From contig CM060181.1 of NCBI GenBank assembly GCA_030549775.1, positions 48,676,218 to 48,740,217 of the forward strand: DNA of 64,000 bases. The letters run 5' to 3'. The position numbers and the translations under genes were made by a program. Below are positions 57,150 through 64,000 of this stretch, one piece after another. Source of the stretch: Tamarix chinensis. Lineage: Eukaryota > Streptophyta > Magnoliopsida > Caryophyllales > Tamaricaceae. Positions within the stretch are counted from its first letter, which is position 1. Each line of letters starts with the position of its first letter. Under the pieces are notes generated by a model, which saw only the letters and a list, made by a program, of their open reading frames with translations, had not been told where the DNA came from and made no database searches.

Positions 57150-60100
57150 TTCATAAAAATGGGTTCTTGATATTCCAACTTTGAGCTAATCCTGATTGAT
57201 CATTTATCTAGTTTTATTTTTGGCCTCAAGTGGATTTAAAGGTTTGATTCAGCCAAAAAGGTGGAGGATGACATCACCTTTTATCTTCTTCTTTCTCTCT
57301 CATTTGTACGAATTTGGAACAAATGATTTATTCCAAGCTATCATTGTCTTGCTTATAGATTTGCTTCCCTTGCTAGTATTCCATTTCCTTCCTTCATTTC
57401 AATCTTTTTCTAGAAGATCTTGACCTGCATTCTCTAAAAAATCACCATTTCAGCTATAGAATGTATCGGTCAACTTATTCTTGATAAATATACCTATTTT
57501 TGTAAATTCAAATGGTAATATTAGGATTTTCATTTGTTGCACTCTCTCCCTTGTTCCTTGATTGATTCATTAGTTACAATTAACACTAATGATCTCTTCC
57601 CTTTGTCTCTTTTTAGCCACTAAAATGTTTTGATTTTCCTAAACATTCATTCTCTACTCTTCCCTACTTTGATATTTCATATTAACTTAGTTTATTCTTC
57701 TAATCATTTCTCTATCTCCCTCTTATCTCATCCTTAAGTAAGAAAGAGTTATATTTGGGAACAAGTTGAGTTCCTTTTTAGCTGATTTTCTTCAAATCTT
57801 CTTGGAGGTGGTAGATTATATTTCCTTTCCCTAATTTGTATTTCTTGGTTTATAAGAATCATTTTAGAGGTTCTTAAGTTTTAACTTCTTGTTTAAGGTT
57901 TTGGACTTTAGGATCTTTCAACCAAAGGTTTTTCCATCTTGATGGGAAATTTTTCTAAGCTTCAAGTAATTCATTCTTGCTTTGAAAAGTAGTATGACTA
58001 AGTATGTGAGTTAGTATACTCTACAAATTTTTGATCCTTTTATGAATAAATGATATAATAAGTAACTTAGTGTTGAATGTTATAATATTTAATATTTTTG
58101 AGAAAAGTATGATTTCATAATAAGTTATGGTTGATTATAGGTGGATACAACATGATTAATATATGAGCTTGTGTAACATCTATTCTGTATAAATGGTGAT
58201 GTTATGATTTAAGATGGTTGGATTTTTGGAGTTGTAAACATGTATAAAATGCCTATTGTATGCTTTCTAGGAGCAAACCAATTGAGTAGTTAAGCCAAAC
58301 TGATCAACTGGTCCTTAGAATAATTAACTAGTTAGTTTAATCGATTGATTAGGTTATTTGTGGGGGACTTGGTTCCTCTCTATTTAATCCCATCAAATAG
58401 TTTATTAGAATCTAATGATTAGTCTTAGAACAGTTGATTGATCTGATTAGACCAATTAACCAGTTTGAGGGAAACTCTAGGGTTTTATTGAGTCAAACCT
58501 ATCAACTAATTTAGCTGGAGAGTGATGTTTTTGTTTCTTTTGAACTTGATATGATTTGAGATTTGATATTATGCTATAACATGATTCTTCAATGATGATA
58601 ACACACATCTTAGCATGAATTAACTAACCTATTTGATAATTTAATTAGCTCATAATTCATGATATTCTCACTAAGTGCCTTTAAAAGGTTTTAATGGAAA
58701 AATAGGTATGTTATAATGCTACAAATATATGATATAATCAAGATTCTTGGTCTAAATGGATTATCTTAACGAGTTAATTTAAACTAGGTTAAGAACTAAT
58801 GAAAATCCCACCACAAGGTTTGGAGGGTAACAATTGTTAAGAAGGAATGATTAGGTGGGTGTGTTTTTTGGTTGTTATATGGTTCTTGTATGATAACATA
58901 ACTTTAGATAATAACACAATAATCACTTAAAGTGAAAGATAATCGAGAAGTGCATAGGTCTAGATTACCCGATACTCGATCAACTAGTAGGGGTTAGTTT
59001 GCCATCAGGGGTTTATTAGTGCCTTTGGGCTAGATCTTAGTAGATCTCTATATCTTACCTACTATAGAAGCTGATGATGCACTAAGGGGTATCGATACTA
59101 TAGAGTCCAATCACCTTGGTGGTTTATTGGCTTTTACCAAACTTCATGTACGTTGGTGGTTACTTGGCTTTGATTGGACATTATGTCCTCTAATTTGGAT
59201 AGGACTTCATTATATGTGAGACCATTAGGTGGTAATCAATCCATCGCTCAAAAAAGGAATAATGGATTGTAAATAATTAATATAATGAATTATGCAAACT
59301 TAGAAAATAAACCTAATGGGATAACTCTATAAATGGATAGTAGAAGAGAACCTAGCGAGATTTGAAATAACTTGTTATTATTTATACTTTATTATCCATG
59401 ATATATATTTTATATTGATAAGCATGATGAGCTATGAATTGTATAAGTCTTTGCATAACATGAAATCCTGATGTATTATATGATCATGATAATACATGTA
59501 TATCTGAATGTAAAGTGTCAGTATGATATTTTGTTTTAGTATAATTTATATCAGTTCCTTTATCTTTGCATAACTATGACTCCCATTGATGAGATAACTT
59601 GGATTACTTAGTATGTCATGTAATGATGTGCCTATTTGTTTGGTCACCTGCTCGATCCCATAAGGAGAAGACCACGTGCAGGCTTTTTAGGATAGTTGGT
59701 AGTTCACCTACATTGTGTCAAGCTTGGGGACTTAAGATCGTAGACACCCGCAGATCCTTTATATGTCCTTAAGGGAACAAGGTTTGTGGATTTGATCTAT
59801 TATAATTTTATCTCTATTGTATTTCAATATCTTCAACTTATTCTATTTGAGGTATTTTGAATGTTTTGGGGACCTGACATGGTCCTATTTATAAATACTT
59901 AAGATAAGTATTTTTATAATATATGTGTTGCACACTATATTTCTTCTTCCTTTTTTGTTATTTTGGTTTTCATAACCTTGTATCTAATATGAAACGGGAG
60001 GTAGATGTCTATACTATGTTAGATGTGGTAATAACACCCTATTTTTCCTAAGTGTGTTGGTATTTTATGCTTCTATAGTGTTTTAAATTAAAAAAAAATT

Positions 60101-60428
60101 GTATAAAATGGGGGATTTACTTGTTTAATCTAGTTGTTTTAGTGTATAATTATCTAAATGGCTCTCACTCCGTAGACCTTTGTATCATCTCTATTCATTA
60201 TATCTACTCTCTCATCTCTATTTTATAATCTTGTATCATTATGATATCAAGTGCTTGCCATACATGATATTTAGGCACAAGTTACTCTTAGCTTTATATT
60301 TGACATGGGTTGGGTATAGGGAATACGTTCTATATCTTGGATATGGTATAGCACCCCTATGTTTTGTATTTTTAATTTAGCAAACTTGTAAAGAAAAAAA
60401 TTAGTTTGTAAAAGTTGGAGGTATTATA
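57150..60428 (-). mobile_element. L: GL-like element, minus strand, head-to-head with GL-E
   Basis: The right edge GGAGGTATTATA reads backwards TATAATACCTCC, a decayed TGTAATACTCC-type start, followed in element sense by AACTTTTACAAACTAATTTT, as at the start of GL-E. Moving left come GGTAATAACACCC near 60030, a CACCTGCTCGATCCC segment (59645) corresponding to the GL 'AGCAGCACC' region, and a CT-rich zone (57540-57740). The left end was not found. Frames within (57196-57423, 60180-60380) have no recognised product. Confidence 0.4.
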
Positions 60429-61964
60429 ATTAGTGTAATACTCTCAGATTTATAAACTAAAAAAATTTGTTTAAAGAGTTGATTGTGGAAGCTAAAATAG
60501 TAAATAATGGGTTGTTACCGCCACACTTGGTACACATCCAATTTCCTCTATTGTTATGTTACCAAGTGCTAAGCCTAAAAGCTTTACTTCACTTAAATTA
60601 TTAACAAAATTATAAATTAAAGTAGCGAGAGAGTTGAAGCAACCATTTCAAATAAAACCAACTACCATGGTTACAAATTGTTAGTAAAAGTAAATACATA
60701 AGGATATTAAGAGTACAAAATCTCTCGAATCAAAAGATATCGAGCAAAACACCAAATAGCCCTAAGCTCTCAACCAAAATAATGGCATTCAACTAACCTT
60801 ACAAGCTAACCCGCAAAGGCCACCACTTATTGAATATGTGGGGGATCATGAAAAGGGACCCTACGGTACTAGATAATCCATTATACAAAATTAATGTGAA
60901 AATCCCATATGGTACATATAAACGGCATCACAACAATACATGATATAAAATATTTAACTAAACATACATTATTTGAAATATGATAATCACTTATATAACC
61001 ACATACAACTAAGTTTATATACTACTCATGCTTGTTTATCTAGAATCAACTGAAACTTACTAATAGATCATCCCAAAGATGCTCTTTGTAGAATAATTAG
61101 AAGCAACATCATTCTCAAACCATAACCATGGTCACAAAGCTCATTATGAATACTAACAAATCTCAATCACAGGTAGGTTCACCAGCATAGATCAATAACA
61201 ACTCCTAACATCACAGGTAGGCACAAAGATACTACCTAAACATCCATTAATTTTTTTGATTCCAATATTAATCATTCCAATTATTTATTCACTTTGAGTT
61301 TAAGGACCCCACTATTCTCAATAGGTGAAATGTTAATATAAATACAACTTCAAGGAAAAATGCTCCTAGACAATATTCTCAATCGGTAGAATGGTTCCAA
61401 GAATATAAAACCCAGGACAAAATGTTGCTAGCTATTATTTTTTTTTCTAGTAGAATAAACAGGTATAATAATTTTAACTCTTTTAGTGTTTCACTTTAAG
61501 TGATTAGTATCTTTTCAATGGTTATGATCATTCAAGTGATTCATTTAATTTGACTTTGGGAATCCCCACTATTCTCAACTAATGGAATAGTAACCTAAAT
61601 ACAATCCTAATGAAAAAACATTCCTAACCACTATTCTCAACTAGCGGAACATTTCTAATAATATACAACATAAGGCAAAACACACCTGGCCACTACCCTT
61701 ATCTAGCAGAATGAACAGGTACAACGGTCTCGACTCATGTGATATTCTACTTTAAGTGATTAGTATATTATCCATGGTTATTTATTTCAAGGTCATCATA
61801 CCAACACATACATGATATGCAAGACACATATCCAAACATATCCTCCTAAGGGAGAACCATAATTCCTTATGAAACCCTAAATTTGCAAGTCTAACATAAA
61901 TTCTCCCTCAATACACATTTTATCACCTAGCTCAATAGCCATCTTTAAAATATTCTTATTGAAA

Positions 61965-62600
61965 ACATACCCAAAAATCAAGTCTTAAATCTAAATCATT
62001 AAACATGTGATAAAATTACCTTTAGTGTTACTATTCACATTTTCCACAAAACCTTAATTCCATAATTTAATCATATCTCTTTCTAAAAGATCCATACAAC
62101 CACCAAATTTAATATACACTCCCAACATATTATTATTGACATCATACACAAAAATTAAGATCTAACTCCCACATTTTACAAATGTGATAACAGCCTACCC
62201 TTAGGGATATTATTTACCTTTCACCACAAAATCCCTAATCTCATAATTTAGCCATAGATCTTCCCAAAAGATCCATATAAGCACCAAATTTAATGCACAA
62301 TCCCAAAATATATTATTGATATCATATATGAGAATCGAGATCCAACTCCCATATTTACATATGAGATAATAGTCTAACCTTAGAGTTATTATTCACATTT
62401 CACCACGAAATCCTAATTTCCATAATTTAATCATAATTTTCCCTATGAGACTCATGTGACTCCCAAATTCAATATACCTTGCTAAAATACTAACACAACC
62501 ACATATACACAAAGGAAAGTTAGACTAAAACAATTCCCACATGTGATAATAATTTTGCCCCTAGGGTTACTATTTCCACGAAATCCCATTTTCCTCATTA
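61965..62600 (+). repeat. 180-bp tandem repeat in GL-E
   Basis: The landmark TTAG-GTTA(C/T)TATT recurs at 62021, 62201, 62380 and 62561, and CCATAATTTAATCAT-type words recur at the same spacing. About three and a third copies. Not seen in other GL copies. Confidence 0.8.
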
Positions 62601-63589
62601 GACCATTCATATTCACTCTAAATTCTCCACATATTATACTTAACCTATTTGAAACCACTTATCACATTAAAATACCTAATATTCCAATTTTAATCCACAT
62701 TGACCAAAATTCCCATGAGCACTAAAATACTTATTTGTTCCACCTGAATCTCGGGATTCCCAATATGGATGACTTTCAACCTCAAATTCCTTCTATCATC
62801 ATAAGGATGACTAGCCACTATTATATAGAGAGTTATTTAACCACAACATGTATATTTACATATAGTTTAACATGTAAAACTTTAACATTTTTTTCTAAAA
62901 CTTCAAAACACATACTTTTATACTTATCAATCATTAAGGCATACTTATTTGAGTAACTATCATGATATGCATAAATAACCACGTTTCCCCTAGGGCACAT
63001 AATAATAATATTTTCATTAAAATATACTTAGGCATAACCAACCTATTATCATAGATATACATAACATATATAATTTTCTCCCGACATGAAACCCATCTAA
63101 AAATGCTTTCATACACATAGTAGTTAAATAAGTTAACATGTTTCATTTCATTAATTTTTATGCTAACACTTTTAAGCAAATAGTTTTAACTTAATGAACA
63201 TACAAAATAATATTTATAAATTAAAAACCCAAATGTGATATTATACGATATCTCACATTAGTAGAGTATAAAAGTTACATGCTTTCCAACAAAAGCATAA
63301 TTTTATCGATAACGTCCTAAAAATTATTAGGCCCTACTAATTAGACTTTGTAACTAAAAATAATATCACAATTACCATATTAATATTTAATTAATAAAAT
63401 AATAATTTTTAATTAAAATAGTTAGTGAGTAAGAAAATTATGAAATTGCCTTTGAGTGAAAGATGGGTAAATAAATTATTATTATTGTTACTACTATTAT
63501 TATTATCACTACTACTACTCTACTACTATAACCTTGGCAATAAAAATAACGAGGGAGGTAGTGGTAGTAGTAAAGATGTTATAGGAGAA

Positions 63590-64000
63590 GGAAACTAATT
63601 AGGGCAAGGGGGATGGAAGGGATGAGGTGAGGTGGAGGAGGAAAGATGGAAGAGGTGGTGAGATAGGGGAGCTGGGATGAGTATTGTAGAGAGAATGGGT
63701 AGTAGTAGCGGTGGTACTAGGTAAAGAAGTGTGGTGTAAGGGACTGTGGGAAGGGTGTTGATGAAGTGGAGGGGAGGGCAACAACAAAAGCTTCCATTTC
63801 CTAAAGGGTTGCTATGGAAGTGGGAAATGGGTCAAGTAAAGAAGGTAGGGTAGGGGTGCAGGGCAGAGGTGGTTGGGTAGTGGTGAGGTTATAGTGCGAT
63901 GATGGTGAAAGAAATAAGGGCGAGGGGTTGGTCATGAGGCGACTGCAGGGAGGGTGGTGTAGGAGCTGGCTGAGACAAGAGGCAAACTGCAAGGGAAATA
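63590..64000 (+). other. GA-rich domain of GL-E (start)
   Basis: GGGATGGAAGGGATGAGGTGAG-type purine-rich sequence (part shown) running to the window end. Antisense frames at 63599-63787 and 63801-63992 are Pro/Ser/Leu/His-rich and composition-driven, as in the other copies. Confidence 0.6.

Larger units (their letters stand above)
60434..64000 (+). mobile_element. GL-E: giant LTR-like element, cut by window end
   Basis: Starts TGTAATACTCTCAGATTTAT. It has the dyad block (60514-60576: TTACCGCCACACTTGGTACA ... TTACCAAGTGCTAAG), a palindrome-array equivalent in which the core reads CCACTATTCTCAA-T-GGTAGAATG (61305-61720), a 180-bp tandem repeat, a short (TTA)n field near 63480-63530, and the beginning of a GA-rich domain (63590 on). 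The 3' end lies outside the window. It is more diverged than GL-A to GL-D. Confidence 0.7.

Noticed and set aside
1..64000. Host protein-coding genes, tRNA or rRNA genes
   Set aside because: I looked for long homologous frames and for cloverleaf or rRNA signatures and recognised none; short single-exon host genes with no known motif cannot be excluded by eye.

Overview
The window looks like gene-poor, repeat-packed plant heterochromatin. It is AT-rich and full of (TTA/AAT)n tracts. The only recognisable coding homology belongs to transposable elements: plant-type CACTA (En/Spm) transposase domains (TNP2/Transposase_21, DUF4218, DUF4216, Transposase_24, Ulp1/C48) and plant Ty3/gypsy polyproteins primed by initiator tRNA-Met. 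I find no intact host gene, tRNA, rRNA or CRISPR array. Almost every longer open frame is either a decayed transposon piece or an artefact of low-complexity DNA.

Layout. 1-1549: a ~240-bp tandem repeat and a TGACCC-rich minisatellite. 1550-2650: 5' fragment of a giant-LTR element (GL-F). 2651-8515: a two-LTR Ty3/gypsy relic on the plus strand (Gypsy-1), with an ACCGG-rich MITE in its 5' LTR and most of its integrase deleted. 9452-9676: a foldback MITE. 10440-39254: one decayed CACTA element, reading plus, broken into pieces by later insertions. These are an LTR-like insert X (10820-16918) that itself contains GL-B, then GL-A (17448-22817), then a minus-strand Ty3/gypsy relic Gypsy-2 (25247-33738) whose own LTR contains LTR-like element H (31407-33195). 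39260-40785: LTR-like J. 41888-49935: GL-C, split by GL-D. 50-54 kb: AT-rich, nothing recognisable. 54.0-60.4 kb: two diverged GL-like elements on the minus strand (K, L). 60434-end: GL-E, head-to-head with L.

The most interesting content is the GL family: 4.8-5.4-kb units that start TGTAACACCCC and end TTTCA. Two copies have perfect 5-bp target duplications (GL-A ATTCA, GL-D TAAGG), so they behave as giant solo LTRs. In element-sense order the copies share: a 60-bp dyad block near the 5' end; an array of CCAC-TATAATA-GTGG palindromes; copy-specific minisatellites; a conserved block before a long (TAA)n field; a ~1.2-kb GA-rich domain with a conserved TATTTATAG box; and an AT-rich tail. No gag-pol partner for these LTRs is present here.

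The insertion junctions give a relative order. The CACTA is oldest. X, GL-A and Gypsy-2 landed in it. GL-B landed in X, H in Gypsy-2, and GL-D in GL-C. Family names (GL, X, H, J, K, L, Gypsy-1/2) are mine. All homology calls were made by eye, from reading translated motifs.
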